Source of the DNA: Pseudomonas sp. R76
GTDB taxonomy: Bacteria; Pseudomonadota; Gammaproteobacteria; Pseudomonadales; Pseudomonadaceae
Direction of reading: 5' to 3'
Length of the DNA stretch: 64,000 nt
Assembly: GCF_009834565.1 (NCBI RefSeq)
Contig: NZ_CP019428.1
Span: forward strand, 2,046,001 to 2,110,000
Shown here: positions 26,752-38,805 of the stretch, in pieces
How positions within the stretch are numbered: position 1 is the stretch's first letter
Layout: each line of letters opens with the position of its first letter
Notes under the pieces: generated by a model
What the model was told of the DNA's origin: nothing
Seen by the model: only the letters and a program-made list of their open reading frames with translations
Databases searched by the model: none
Position numbers and translations under genes: made by a program

Positions 26752-28266
26752 ATGCAATCCCGTCACTTGAAGTTGCTCGCCGCCGCTACATTAACGGCGT
26801 GGTCTCTTACCGCTGGCTTGGCGCAAGCCGCCGGCGTACTGACCATCGGCTGCCGTGAAGACAGCACCACCTTCGACCCGATCAAAAGCGCGCAAAACCG
26901 CGACACCTGGGTGTTCGCCAACGTCTACGACACGCTGGTGCGCGTGGATAACCTGGGCACCAAGATGGAACCGGGCCTGGCGCAAAGCTGGGAGATTTCC
27001 AAGGACGGCCTGACCTACACCTTCAAATTGCGCGAGGCGAAGTTCTCCGACGGCTCGCCGATCACCGCCGACGATGCGGCGTTCAGCTTGCTGCGTATCC
27101 GCGACAACAAGGCCTCGCTGTGGAGCGACCCGTTCAGCCTGATCAACACCGCCAAGGCGTCGGACCCGCAAACGCTGGTAGTCACCCTGAAAACCCCGGC
27201 TGTAGCCTTCCTCTCGCAATTGGCGTCGCCGACGGTGTCGATCCTGTCGGAAAAGGCCATGACCAAAATGGGCGAAGACGCCTACTCGGAAAACCCGGTG
27301 ACCTCCGGAGCGTTTACCGTGGAAGAGTGGCGCAAGGGCGATCGGGTCATTCTCAAGAAGAACCCGAACTTCTGGCAGGCCAAAAACGTCAGCCTGGATG
27401 GCGTGGAGTGGGTGTCGGTCACCGATGACAATACGCGCATGCGCATGGTGCAGAACAACGAACTCGACACGGCGATCTTCGTACCGTTCTCCCGCGTCGA
27501 AGAGCTGAAGAAAGACAAAAACGTAGTGATCCACGCCGACCCGTCCACCCGTGAAGATCACTTGCTGATCAACCACGCCCACGGCCTGCTGGCCAAGCAG
27601 CAGGTGCGCGAGGCGCTGGACATGGCCATCGATAAACAATCGCTGGTCAAGACCGCCACCTACGGTCAAGGCACCGTGGCCTATTCCTACATCCCCAAAG
27701 GCTCGCTGTACCACTACGCCAACAACCTGCAACGCCCGTATGACCCGACCGCTGCCAAGAAACTGCTGGAAGAGGCTGGCGCCAAGGACTTGAAGCTCAA
27801 TTACGTGGTCAACGCCGGCAACGAAGCCGACGAGCAGATTGCGGTGATCATCAAGGACCAGTTGGCCAAGGTTGGTGTGACCGCCAACCTGCAGAAAGTC
27901 GACCCGACCCAAAGCTGGCAGATGCTGGTGGACGGTGAGTACGATATTTCGGTGATGTACTGGACCAACGACATCCTCGACCCGGACCAGAAGACCACCT
28001 TCGTGCTGGGCCACGACACCAACCAGAACTACATGACCCGCTACAAGAACGACAAGGTCAAGGCACTGGTGGCGGCGGCGCGGATCGAGGCCGACCCGGT
28101 CAAGCGTGAGCAGATGTATGTGGAATTGCAGAAGCTGGCGAAACAGGACGTGAACTGGATCGACTTGTACTACAGCCCGTACATCAACATCTCACGCAAG
28201 AATGTGAGCAACTTCCTGCAGAACCCGCTGGGGCGTTTTACCCTGGAAGAAGTGGTGAAAAACTAA
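26752..28266 (+). CDS. ABC substrate-binding protein, family 5 (peptide type)
   Basis: A 504-residue periplasmic solute-binding protein. Signal peptide MQSRHLKLLAAATLTAWSLTAGLAQA is followed by the family 5 pattern: VLTIGCREDSTTFDPIKS, NVYDTLVRVD, PGLAQSWEISKDGLTYTFKLREAKFSDGSPITADDA. It lacks a lipobox, so it should be soluble. It closes the operon of iminopeptidase, two permeases and two ATPases, completing a dipeptide/oligopeptide-type importer. AAGGAG lies just before the start. A repeat element follows the stop. The ligand may be a small peptide or plant-derived amide; this cannot be read directly. Confidence 0.92.
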   Translation: MQSRHLKLLAAATLTAWSLTAGLAQAAGVLTIGCREDSTTFDPIKSAQNRDTWVFANVYDTLVRVDNLGTKMEPGLAQSWEISKDGLTYTFKLREAKFSDGSPITADDAAFSLLRIRDNKASLWSDPFSLINTAKASDPQTLVVTLKTPAVAFLSQLASPTVSILSEKAMTKMGEDAYSENPVTSGAFTVEEWRKGDRVILKKNPNFWQAKNVSLDGVEWVSVTDDNTRMRMVQNNELDTAIFVPFSRVEELKKDKNVVIHADPSTREDHLLINHAHGLLAKQQVREALDMAIDKQSLVKTATYGQGTVAYSYIPKGSLYHYANNLQRPYDPTAAKKLLEEAGAKDLKLNYVVNAGNEADEQIAVIIKDQLAKVGVTANLQKVDPTQSWQMLVDGEYDISVMYWTNDILDPDQKTTFVLGHDTNQNYMTRYKNDKVKALVAAARIEADPVKREQMYVELQKLAKQDVNWIDLYYSPYINISRKNVSNFLQNPLGRFTLEEVVKN

Positions 28267-28278
28267 ACCTCACCGCTT

Positions 28279-28420
28279 GATCGTTCCCACGCTCTGCGTG
28301 GGAATGAATCCTATGACGCTCCGCGTCACCCTTGCATAAGCGGGACGCGGAGCGTCCTTGGCGGCATTCCCACGCGGAGCGTGGGAACGATCAGCGGAGT
28401 GTGGGAACGATCAGCGGAGC
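28279..28420. repeat. Second-type inverted repeat with tandem end
   Basis: GATCGTTCCCACGCTCTGCG opens and GCGGAGCGTGGGAACGATC closes the element, as at 20022-20135. The right end contains a tandem repeat of about 19 bases (GTGGGAACGATCAGCGGAG twice). Confidence 0.9.
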
Positions 28421-28426
28421 GGCAGG

Positions 28427-29167
28427 TTACTGCGCATCAAACGCTTGCCCATTGATGCCGGCACTGTCCGGCCCCATCAGGTACAGGTACACCGGCATGA
28501 TTTCTTCCGGCGCCGGCCGTTCCATCGGGTTTTCACCGGGGTAGGCCTGGGCGCGCATGCTGGTGCGTGTACCGCCTGGGTTGATGCTGTTGGCGCGTAC
28601 CGAGGCGACGTCTTCCAGCTCATCGGCCAGGGTTTGCATCAAGCCTTCGGTTGCAAATTTCGACACGCCATACGCGCCCCAGTACGCCCGGCCTTTGCGC
28701 CCGACGCTGCTGGAGGTGAACACCACCGACGCGTCCTGGGACAGCTTGAGCAGTGGCAGCAAGGTGCTGGTCAGCATGAACATTGCGTTGACGTTGACGT
28801 GCATCACTCGCATGAAGTTTTCACCGGACAACTGCTCGATCGGCGTGCGTGGGCCGATGATCGAGGCGTTGTGCAGCAGGCCGTCGAGGTGGCCGAACTC
28901 CTTTTCGATCATCGCGGCCAGCTCATCGTATTGATGGGGCAGGGCGGTTTCCAGGTTGAACGGAATCACCACCGGCTGCGGTTGGCCCGCCGCTTCGATC
29001 TCGTCATACACCTGGGCCAGGTTGGCTTCGGTCTTGCCCAGCAACAACACGGTGGCGCCATGGGCGGCGTAGGTTTTTGCCGCTGCGGCGCCAATCCCGC
29101 GACCGGCACCGGTCACCAGGATTACCCGGCCTTTGAGCAGTTCTGGGCGTGCGGAGTAATCAAACAT
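28427..29167 (-). CDS. yciK: YciK family SDR oxidoreductase
   Basis: A 246-residue short-chain dehydrogenase. The cofactor motif is VTGAGRGIGAAAA (residues 18-30), catalytic Ser lies in FTSSSVGRKG and the Tyr-Lys pair in YGVSKFA. It matches YciK, a conserved gammaproteobacterial SDR of unknown substrate. The gene occupies the same place as PA3173 in P. aeruginosa, downstream of mupP and ubiG, though a REP pair now separates it from mupP by about 180 bases. Confidence 0.85.
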   Translation of the reverse strand: MFDYSARPELLKGRVILVTGAGRGIGAAAAKTYAAHGATVLLLGKTEANLAQVYDEIEAAGQPQPVVIPFNLETALPHQYDELAAMIEKEFGHLDGLLHNASIIGPRTPIEQLSGENFMRVMHVNVNAMFMLTSTLLPLLKLSQDASVVFTSSSVGRKGRAYWGAYGVSKFATEGLMQTLADELEDVASVRANSINPGGTRTSMRAQAYPGENPMERPAPEEIMPVYLYLMGPDSAGINGQAFDAQ

Positions 29168-29223
29168 AAATAGCCTCGACAGAATTCAAGGTGATACAGC
29201 TCTTGAAGTGGAATCCATTTCAG

Positions 29224-29312
29224 GTGGGAGCTGGCTTGCCTGCGATGGCGGTCTGCCAGCCAGCACCTCTGGCGACAGGTAATCCGTCATCGCAGGCAAG
29301 CCAGCTCCCACA
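29224..29312. repeat. Inverted REP pair
   Basis: GTGGGAGCTGGCTTGCCTGC is mirrored by GCAGGCAAGCCAGCTCCCAC within the mupP-yciK gap. Confidence 0.9.
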
Positions 29313-29344
29313 GTGATCTCAGTGTGGGTGAGATCTTCGAACAA

Positions 29345-30016
29345 TCAGCAACTGCACAGTGCGTTATCCAGCACCTTGCGCAGTTCCAGCGGGTGATCCA
29401 CCACCACATCGGCGCCCCAATTGCGCGGGTTGTCGTCCGGGTGGATGTAGCCGAACGTAACCGCGGCGGTGCGGGTGCCGGCGTCGCGGCCGGACTCGAT
29501 GTCACGCAGGTCATCGCCCACGAACAGCACGCTGGCCGGGTCCAGGTCGAGCATCTTGCACGCCAGGATCAGCGGTTCCGGGTCTGGCTTGCTGTTCTTT
29601 ACGTGGTCCGGGCAGATCAGCAGCGCCGAGCGCTCGGCCAGGCCCAACTGCTGCATGATCGGTTCGGCAAAGCGCAGCGGCTTGTTGGTGACCACGCCCC
29701 ACACCAGCTTGGATTTTTCGATGTCCTGCAGCAGTTCTTCCATGCCGTCGAACAGTTTGCTGTGGATCGCGCAGCCCTTGAGGTAGCGCTCCAGGAACTC
29801 CAGGCGCAGTTCTTCAAAGCCTGGGGATTCGGGGTCCATCGAGAAGGTCACGGCGACCATCGCCCGCGCGCCACCGGAGATTTCATCACGGATGTGCTGG
29901 TCGTTGATCGGCGCCAGGCCGCGATCGGCGCGCATCGCCTGGCAGATCGCGATGAAGTCCGGCGCGGTGTCCAGCAACGTACCGTCCATATCGAAGAGAA
30001 CCGCTCGCAACTTCAC
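29345..30016 (-). CDS. mupP: N-acetylmuramic acid 6-phosphate phosphatase
   Basis: A 223-residue HAD phosphatase once annotated as phosphoglycolate phosphatase. Motif I is [15 protein letters not shown], motif [10 protein letters not shown], Lys in NSKPDPEPL and motif [14 protein letters not shown]. In Pseudomonas the gene between ubiG and yciK encodes MupP, which dephosphorylates MurNAc-6-phosphate in the peptidoglycan recycling route leading back to UDP-MurNAc and linked to fosfomycin tolerance. The GTG start has GAGGAG seven bases upstream and follows the ubiG stop by four bases, indicating one operon. Confidence 0.88.
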   Translation of the reverse strand: MKLRAVLFDMDGTLLDTAPDFIAICQAMRADRGLAPINDQHIRDEISGGARAMVAVTFSMDPESPGFEELRLEFLERYLKGCAIHSKLFDGMEELLQDIEKSKLVWGVVTNKPLRFAEPIMQQLGLAERSALLICPDHVKNSKPDPEPLILACKMLDLDPASVLFVGDDLRDIESGRDAGTRTAAVTFGYIHPDDNPRNWGADVVVDHPLELRKVLDNALCSC

Positions 30017-30020
30017 AGGC

Positions 30021-30719
30021 TTACTCCTCGCGCAGGGTCTGGATCATGTAGTTGACGTCAACGTCGCTGGCCAACTTGTAGTGCTTGGTCAGTGGGTTGT
30101 AGGTCAGGCCGATGATGTCTTTGACGGTCAGCCCGGCCTGACGGCTCCAGGCGCCCAGCTCGGAGGGGCGGATGAATTTCTTGAAGTCATGGGTGCCGCG
30201 TGGCAGCAGCTTCATGATGTATTCAGCGCCGATGATCGCGAACAGGTAGGCCTTGGGGTTGCGGTTGATGGTGGAGAAGAACACCTGGCCGCCCGGCTTG
30301 ACCATGCGAAAGCACGCGCGGATCACCGAGGACGGGTCGGGCACGTGCTCGAGCATCTCAAGGCAGGTGACCACGTCGAACTGCTCGGGCATTTCCTCGG
30401 CCAGGGCTTCGGCGGTGATCTGGCGGTATTCCACGCTCACGCCGGATTCCAGCTGGTGCAGTTGAGCCACGGCCAGTGGCGCTTCGCCCATGTCGATGCC
30501 CATTACGGTGGCGCCACGCTGGGCCATGGCTTCGCTGAGGATGCCGCCGCCGCAACCGACGTCGAGCACCTTCTTGCCGGCCAGGTTGACGCGTTCGTCA
30601 ATCCAGTTGACCCGCAGCGGGTTGATGTCGTGTAGGGGTTTGAACTCGCTTTCGCGGTCCCACCAGCGGTGAGCCAGGGCTTCGAATTTGGCGATTTCGG
30701 CGTGGTCGACGTTGCTCAT
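30021..30719 (-). CDS. ubiG: Ubiquinone biosynthesis O-methyltransferase UbiG
   Basis: A 232-residue SAM-dependent methyltransferase carrying out both O-methylations of ubiquinone synthesis. The N-terminal [20 protein letters not shown] and SAM motif [16 protein letters not shown] are diagnostic, with [13 protein letters not shown] and [15 protein letters not shown] following. The ATG at 30719 has AGAGGA upstream, while the longer frame to 30821 has no similarity. It is the first gene of ubiG-mupP and lies just downstream of mtaD on the same strand. Confidence 0.95.
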   Translation of the reverse strand: MSNVDHAEIAKFEALAHRWWDRESEFKPLHDINPLRVNWIDERVNLAGKKVLDVGCGGGILSEAMAQRGATVMGIDMGEAPLAVAQLHQLESGVSVEYRQITAEALAEEMPEQFDVVTCLEMLEHVPDPSSVIRACFRMVKPGGQVFFSTINRNPKAYLFAIIGAEYIMKLLPRGTHDFKKFIRPSELGAWSRQAGLTVKDIIGLTYNPLTKHYKLASDVDVNYMIQTLREE

Positions 30720-30783
30720 GGTGAATCCTCTAAATCTGATAAATCGGTCTGCCGGTCTTGAACGCCAGGGTTCAAGATCGGCG

Positions 30784-32115
30784 TTATTCGCTGTGCCCGC
30801 TGATGCGTTGGCCCCAGGCAATGGCCGTGGCGGTCAACTGTTGTTCATCCATGCGGGTCAATTGCCGGTCGTCGAGCAACTGCTTGCCGGCGACCCAAAG
30901 GTGTTTCACACAATCGCGTCCGGTGGCATATATAAGCTGTGAGACCGGATCGTAGATCGGTTGTTGCGCCAGCCCTGAAAGATCAAAGGCCACGATATCG
31001 GCAGCCTTGCCGACTTCCAGCGAGCCAATCTCGCTTTCCATGCCCATGGCGCGGGCGCCGTTGAGCGTGGCCATGCGCAGGGCGCGGTGGGCATCCAGGG
31101 CGGTGGCCGAGCCGGCGACGGCCTTGGCCAGCAGCGCGGCGGTACGGGTTTCGCCCAACAGGTCAAGGTCATTGTTGCTGGCGGCGCCATCGGTGCCGAT
31201 CGCCACGTTGACGCCAGCCTGCCACAGACGCTCCACCGGGCAAAAGCCGCTGGCCAGTTTCAGGTTCGATTCCGGGCAATGGATGATGCTGGTGTTGCTT
31301 TCTACCAGCAAAGCCAGGTCATCCTCGCTGATTTGGGTCATATGAACGGCCTGGAAGCGCGGGCCGAGCAGGCCGAGGCGGCCCAGGCGCGCCAATGGGC
31401 GCTCACCCGTCTTCTCGACGGCTTGCTGCACTTCGAAGGCGGTTTCGTGCACGTGCATATGAATGGACGCGTCCAGCTCTTCGGCGATGATGCGGATTTT
31501 CTCCAGGTTTTCGTCGCACACGGTGTACGGCGCGTGGGGCCCGAAGGTGATCTTGATGCGCGGGTGGTGCTTGAGGTCGCCGAACAGCTCGACGCCCTGG
31601 CGAATCGCCTCGTCGGGTGTGCTGGCGCCGGGAATCGGGAAGTCGAGGATCGGAATCGCGATTTGCGCGCGCATGCCGCTGTTGTGCACGCAGTCGCTGG
31701 CGACCTTGGGGTAGAAGTACATGTCGGAGAAGCAGGTGATGCCACCCTTGAGCTGTTCGGCGATAGCCAGGTCGGTGCCGTCGCGCACGAAGGCTTCATC
31801 GACCCATTTGGCTTCGGCGGGCCAGATATGCTTTTCCAGCCAGGTCATCAATGGCAGGTCATCGGCCAGGCCGCGAAACAGGCTCATCGCCGCGTGCCCG
31901 TGGGCGTTGATCAGACCGGGGCTGAGCAACATGCCCGGCAGCTCGCGTACTTCACTGGCCGCCAGCTTCAAGGCCGCAGCCCGCGGCCCGATAAAGGCAA
32001 TGCGCCCATCACGGATGCCCAGGCCATGTTCCTTGAGCACCACGCCGGCAGGTTCGACAGGCACCAGCCAAGTGGGCAGCAGCAACAGGTCGAGCGGGGC
32101 GGCAGTGGAGGTCAT
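30784..32115 (-). CDS. mtaD: Methylthioadenosine deaminase (TRZ/ATZ amidohydrolase)
   Basis: A 443-residue metal-dependent amidohydrolase of the ATZ/TRZ family. Metal ligands are seen in [24 protein letters not shown] and the [17 protein letters not shown] segment. The P. aeruginosa counterpart at this position (PA3170) is 5-methylthioadenosine deaminase, giving methylthioinosine. This fits the divergent mtnA gene, since both serve salvage of the methylthio group left from polyamine and quorum-signal synthesis. S-adenosylhomocysteine deamination is an alternative activity in the family. Confidence 0.88.
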   Translation of the reverse strand: MTSTAAPLDLLLLPTWLVPVEPAGVVLKEHGLGIRDGRIAFIGPRAAALKLAASEVRELPGMLLSPGLINAHGHAAMSLFRGLADDLPLMTWLEKHIWPAEAKWVDEAFVRDGTDLAIAEQLKGGITCFSDMYFYPKVASDCVHNSGMRAQIAIPILDFPIPGASTPDEAIRQGVELFGDLKHHPRIKITFGPHAPYTVCDENLEKIRIIAEELDASIHMHVHETAFEVQQAVEKTGERPLARLGRLGLLGPRFQAVHMTQISEDDLALLVESNTSIIHCPESNLKLASGFCPVERLWQAGVNVAIGTDGAASNNDLDLLGETRTAALLAKAVAGSATALDAHRALRMATLNGARAMGMESEIGSLEVGKAADIVAFDLSGLAQQPIYDPVSQLIYATGRDCVKHLWVAGKQLLDDRQLTRMDEQQLTATAIAWGQRISGHSE

Positions 32116-32185
32116 CGCAGGCTTCTTCCCAGGCAGCTATAAAAGAAGGGCGAAGTATACCCGAGCGTCCTGGCTGGCGGATCGC

Positions 32186-32191
32186 TATAAT
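32186..32191 (+). promoter_or_regulatory. Candidate -10 box upstream of mtnA
   Basis: TATAAT occurs 33 bases before the mtnA start in the divergent mtaD-mtnA gap. No strong -35 hexamer is evident at 17 bases, so this is tentative. Confidence 0.35.
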
Positions 32192-32224
32192 CGGCGGCTT
32201 TTGTTCATGAGTGCGGGGTAAGGG

Positions 32225-33295
32225 ATGCGCGACCGACTGTTAGCGGCAGACAACGTGAGGGCCATCGAGTGGCGTGATGGCGCACTGCACCTGCTCGATC
32301 AGCGTGCCTTGCCGTCCCGGGAAGCCTGGGTTGCCTGCACTACCGCGGCTGAAGTCGCCGACGCGATTCGCACGATGGTGGTGCGCGGCGCCCCGGCGAT
32401 TGGTATCAGCGCCGCCTATGGCCTGGTGCTCGCCGCCCGTGAACGCATCGCTGAAGGCGGTGATTGGCAGGCTGCGTGGGAAGAAGACTACGCGCTCCTG
32501 GCCGATAGCCGCCCGACCGCGTCGAACCTGTTCTGGGCCTTGAAGCGCATGCGCGATCGCCTCGACCGCGTCAAGAAGCACGCCGACCCGCTGGCGGTGC
32601 TGGAAGCCGAAGCCATCGCGATCCATGAAAGTGATCGGGAGGCCAATGTGGTCATGGCCCAATTGGGCCTCGATCGGATTCGCAAACACCAAGGCAACGC
32701 TCAGGCGATCCTGACCCACGGCAATGCCGGTGCGCTGGCCACGGGCGGCGTCGGCACGGCCCTTGGGGTGGTTCGCGCGGCCTTCCTTGAAGGTTTGGTT
32801 GAACATGTCTATGTCAATGAAACGCGGCCCTGGCTGCAAGGTTCGCGGCTGACCGCGTGGGAGCTGGCAGGCGAGGGCATCCCGGTGACGGTCAATGCTG
32901 ACTCGGCCGGCGCGCATATCCTCAAGACCAAGGGCGTGACCTGGGTGATCGTCGGCGCCGACTGCATTGCCGCCAACGGTGATGTGATCGGCACCATCGG
33001 CACCTATCAGCTGGCCGTGTGCGCGATGCACCATGGCGTGCGCTTCATGGTGGTGGCGCCGAGTTCGACGCTTGATTTGATGATGGCCACCGGCGAAGAC
33101 GTCAGCCTGGAAGAGCGTGAGGCGGCTGAGTTGCTGGATGTGATGGGCCAGCGCTTGGAGGTTGCGGCGTTTAACCCGGTGTTTGACGTGACGCCGGCCG
33201 ACCTGATTGATGTGATCGTGACCGAAAAAGGCGTCGTCGAGCGGCCGGATACGGCCAAGTTGGCCAAGTTGATGTGCCGTAAGCGGTTGCATTGA
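32225..33295 (+). CDS. mtnA: S-methyl-5-thioribose-1-phosphate isomerase
   Basis: A 356-residue enzyme of the methionine salvage pathway, converting methylthioribose 1-phosphate to the ribulose form. The family segments [19 protein letters not shown] (residues 55-73), [19 protein letters not shown] with the catalytic Cys position replaced in this span by Ala-containing sequence, [17 protein letters not shown] and [14 protein letters not shown] are visible. The protein relates to the eIF2B fold. It is divergent from mtaD and ends at a REP pair before gyrA. Confidence 0.93.
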   Translation: MRDRLLAADNVRAIEWRDGALHLLDQRALPSREAWVACTTAAEVADAIRTMVVRGAPAIGISAAYGLVLAARERIAEGGDWQAAWEEDYALLADSRPTASNLFWALKRMRDRLDRVKKHADPLAVLEAEAIAIHESDREANVVMAQLGLDRIRKHQGNAQAILTHGNAGALATGGVGTALGVVRAAFLEGLVEHVYVNETRPWLQGSRLTAWELAGEGIPVTVNADSAGAHILKTKGVTWVIVGADCIAANGDVIGTIGTYQLAVCAMHHGVRFMVVAPSSTLDLMMATGEDVSLEEREAAELLDVMGQRLEVAAFNPVFDVTPADLIDVIVTEKGVVERPDTAKLAKLMCRKRLH

Positions 33296-33318
33296 GGAGG
33301 GTGGCGCCTGTGAGATTG

Positions 33319-33392
33319 CATTCGCGAGCAAGCCCGCTCCCACATTTGAATTGTGAACACATTCAAGTGTGGGAGCGGGCTTGCTCGCGAAT
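33319..33392. repeat. Inverted REP pair, outward orientation
   Basis: CATTCGCGAGCAAGCCCGCT followed by CCCACA is mirrored by TGTGGGAGCGGGCTTGCTCG with a short spacer. The arm order is reversed relative to the other pairs. Confidence 0.9.
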
Positions 33393-33539
33393 GGGCCTTC
33401 AAAGTCAACAAAATCCTTGGATCTGAACCTTGAAAATAGCATCAACCCACTTCTGAGCCTCTCTCGTCCCCCTCAAGCCTGTCATCCGTCAAATTACTAG
33501 CCTCCATGCGCATCAGGGGGATAGGTGCGTGGCGGCGAT

Positions 33540-33719
33540 TGTGATAACATCCGGCGGTTTCCAGGGTGGCCCCGAGGGGCTGCCTATAACGTGCAGATCC
33601 GTGTCATAACTCGTTGATTTGTCGTAAGTCGTTGTCAGGCACTCTGCCGGCAGCGGCGAGCTTCGTTCGTCCCATATGGATGTGACGAGGTTTCACCCGA
33701 AAAAGGAATCAGGCTTCTC
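33540..33719 (+). promoter_or_regulatory. gyrA 5' leader, candidate gyrA RNA motif
   Basis: The 180 bases before gyrA are rich in potential stems (for example GGTGGCCCCGAGGGGCTGCC near 33564 and CGTC...GACG around 33669-33689) and contain no open frame. A conserved structured RNA upstream of gyrA in Pseudomonas has been described (the gyrA motif), so a structured leader here is likely. I could not check the exact consensus. Confidence 0.45.
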
Positions 33720-36374
<2,655 letters not shown>

Positions 36375-36384
36375 GCGGACACAC

Positions 36385-36418
36385 AGGGGGCGGATGAAGA
36401 TTCGCCCCCTTGTTGTTT
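36385..36418 (+). terminator. Rho-independent terminator of gyrA
   Basis: AGGGGGCGGA / TTCGCCCCCT forms a stem of about ten pairs with a six-base loop, followed by TGTTGTTT, starting 11 bases after the gyrA stop. Confidence 0.75.
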
Positions 36419-36458
36419 GTCCCCTTTGAAACACAAGTTTTTGTCCTGGCTCGGTCCC

Positions 36459-36545
36459 TGTGGGAGCTGGCTTGCCTGCGATAGCATCACCTCGGTATCA
36501 CTGAGCTACCCAGGTGCCTGTATCGCAGGCAAGCCAGCTCCCACA
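36459..36545. repeat. Inverted REP pair
   Basis: TGTGGGAGCTGGCTTGCCTG is mirrored by CAGGCAAGCCAGCTCCCACA between gyrA and serC. Confidence 0.9.
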
Positions 36546-36616
36546 AAGGTCCGCTCCAGAGAAAGCGCGTTACCGAACATGATTGCAGCCCCAACCAGAG
36601 CAGAGTGAGATTGGAT

Positions 36617-37702
36617 GTGAGCAAGAGAGCCTATAACTTCTGTGCCGGTCCCGCGGCGCTTCCTGAAGCAGTCCTGCAGCGTGCGCAGGGTGAACTCCTC
36701 GACTGGCATGGAAAAGGCCTCTCCGTGATGGAAATGAGCCATCGCAGCGATGAGTTCGTGTCCATTGCCACCAAGGCCGAGCAGGATTTGCGCGACTTGC
36801 TGGACATCCCATCCGATTACAAAGTGTTGTTCCTGCAAGGCGGCGCCAGCCAGCAGTTTGCCCAGATTCCGCTGAACCTGCTGCCCGAAGGCGGCACTGC
36901 CGACTATATCGACACCGGTATCTGGGGCCAGAAGGCCATTGAAGAGGCCTCGCGCTACGGTCACGTCAATGTGGCCGGCACCGCCAAGCCTTACGACTAC
37001 TTCGCGATTCCGGGTCAGAACGAGTGGAAGTTGTCTGCGGATGCGGCCTACGTTCACTACGTCGCCAACGAAACCATCGGCGGCCTGGAATTCGACTGGG
37101 TACCGCAAGTGGGTGACGTGCCATTGGTGTGCGACATGTCCTCGGACATCCTCTCGCGCCCGATCGACGTGTCCAAGTACGGCATGATCTACGCCGGTGC
37201 ACAGAAAAACATCGGCCCGAGCGGCATCCTGGTCAACATCATCCGTGAAGACTTGCTGGGTCGCGCCCGTTCGCTGTGCCCGACCATGCTCAACTACAAG
37301 GTCGCGGCCGATAACGGTTCGATGTACAACACCCCGCCGGCGTTTGCCTGGTATTTGTCCGGTTTGGTTTTCGAGTGGCTCAAGGAGCAGGGCGGTGTCG
37401 CCGCCATGGGCAAGCTGAACGAAGAGAAGAAGCGCACCCTGTACGACTTCATCGACGCCAGCGGCCTGTACAGCAACCCAATCAACCTCACCGACCGCTC
37501 GTGGATGAACGTGCCGTTCCGTCTGGCTGATGATCGTCTGGACAAGCCGTTCCTGGCCGGTGCCGACGCGCGTGGCCTGCTGAACCTCAAGGGCCACCGT
37601 TCGGTCGGTGGCATGCGCGCCTCCATTTACAACGCTGTCGACATCAACGCCATCAAGGCGCTGGTTGCCTACATGGCAGAGTTCGAAAAGGAACACGGCT
37701 AA
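36617..37702 (+). CDS. serC: Phosphoserine aminotransferase
   Basis: A 361-residue class V PLP aminotransferase making 3-phosphoserine for serine and also serving pyridoxal phosphate synthesis. VSKRAYNFCAGPAALPEAVL opens the protein; the PLP Lys is in IYAGAQKNIGPSG; HRSVGGMRASIYNA closes it. I chose the GTG at 36617 because family similarity begins there. Its stop codon overlaps the pheA start (TAATG), so serC, pheA, hisC, tyrA-aroA and cmk form a tight operon. Confidence 0.95.
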   Translation: MSKRAYNFCAGPAALPEAVLQRAQGELLDWHGKGLSVMEMSHRSDEFVSIATKAEQDLRDLLDIPSDYKVLFLQGGASQQFAQIPLNLLPEGGTADYIDTGIWGQKAIEEASRYGHVNVAGTAKPYDYFAIPGQNEWKLSADAAYVHYVANETIGGLEFDWVPQVGDVPLVCDMSSDILSRPIDVSKYGMIYAGAQKNIGPSGILVNIIREDLLGRARSLCPTMLNYKVAADNGSMYNTPPAFAWYLSGLVFEWLKEQGGVAAMGKLNEEKKRTLYDFIDASGLYSNPINLTDRSWMNVPFRLADDRLDKPFLAGADARGLLNLKGHRSVGGMRASIYNAVDINAIKALVAYMAEFEKEHG

Positions 37703-38796
37703 TGTCTGAGCAAGAACTCAAGGCTCTGCGCGTACGCATTGACAGTCTGGACGAGAAAGTCCTAGAGCTGATCAGTGAGCGCGCGCGGTGCGCCCAGGAA
37801 GTGGCACGGGTGAAAATGGCGTCCCTGGCGGAAGGCGAAGTGCCGGTGTTCTACCGGCCCGAGCGCGAAGCCCAGGTGCTCAAGCGCGTCATGGAACGTA
37901 ACAAGGGCCCGTTGGGCAACGAAGAGATGGCGCGGTTGTTCCGTGAAATCATGTCGTCGTGCCTGGCCCTTGAGCAGCCGTTGAAAGTCGCGTACCTCGG
38001 CCCTGAAGGCACCTTCACCCAGGCGGCGGCCATGAAGCACTTCGGCCACGCGGTGATCAGCAAGCCGATGGCGGCGATCGACGAAGTGTTCCGTGAAGTG
38101 GCGGCCGGTGCGGTGAACTTTGGCGTGGTGCCGGTGGAAAACTCCACCGAAGGCGCGGTCAACCACACGCTGGACAGCTTCCTTGAGCACGACATGGTGA
38201 TCTGCGGCGAAGTCGAGCTGCGCATCCACCACCACCTGCTGGTGGGTGAGAACACCAAGACCGACAGCATCAGCCGTATCTACTCCCACGCCCAGTCCTT
38301 GGCCCAGTGTCGCAAGTGGCTGGATGCGCATTACCCGAATGTCGAGCGCGTGGCGGTCTCCAGTAACGCTGAGGCGGCCAAGCGGGTCAAGGGTGAGTGG
38401 AACTCGGCGGCGATTGCCGGTGATATGGCCGCGGGCCTCTACGGCCTGACGCGCCTGGCCGAAAAAATCGAGGACCGCCCGGATAACTCCACGCGCTTCT
38501 TGATGATCGGCAGCCAGGAAGTGCCGCCGACCGGCGACGACAAGACCTCGATTATTGTCTCCATGAGCAACAAGCCCGGCGCGTTGCATGAGCTGCTGGT
38601 GCCGTTCCACGACAACGGGATTGACCTGACGCGAATCGAAACTCGCCCTTCGCGCAGCGGTAAATGGACGTATGTGTTCTTTATCGACTTCATCGGCCAC
38701 CACCGCGACCCGCTGGTTAAAGGTGTGCTGGAGAAAATCAGTCAGGAAGCCGTAGCACTCAAGGTGCTGGGCTCTTACCCGAAAGCGGTTTTGTGA
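37702..38796 (+). CDS. pheA: Chorismate mutase / prephenate dehydratase
   Basis: The bifunctional P-protein of phenylalanine synthesis, 364 residues. The N-terminal chorismate mutase domain (LKALRVRIDSLDEKVLELISERARCAQEVARVK) is followed by prephenate dehydratase (VAYLGPEGTFTQAAAMKHFG, GVVPVENSTEGAVNHTLD, NSTRFLMIG). A C-terminal ACT domain (SIIVSMSNKPGALHELLVPFHDNGIDLTRIETRPS) should bind phenylalanine for feedback inhibition. It is translationally coupled to serC. Confidence 0.96.
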   Translation: MSEQELKALRVRIDSLDEKVLELISERARCAQEVARVKMASLAEGEVPVFYRPEREAQVLKRVMERNKGPLGNEEMARLFREIMSSCLALEQPLKVAYLGPEGTFTQAAAMKHFGHAVISKPMAAIDEVFREVAAGAVNFGVVPVENSTEGAVNHTLDSFLEHDMVICGEVELRIHHHLLVGENTKTDSISRIYSHAQSLAQCRKWLDAHYPNVERVAVSSNAEAAKRVKGEWNSAAIAGDMAAGLYGLTRLAEKIEDRPDNSTRFLMIGSQEVPPTGDDKTSIIVSMSNKPGALHELLVPFHDNGIDLTRIETRPSRSGKWTYVFFIDFIGHHRDPLVKGVLEKISQEAVALKVLGSYPKAVL

Positions 38797-38805
38797 GGCT
38801 TTAAC

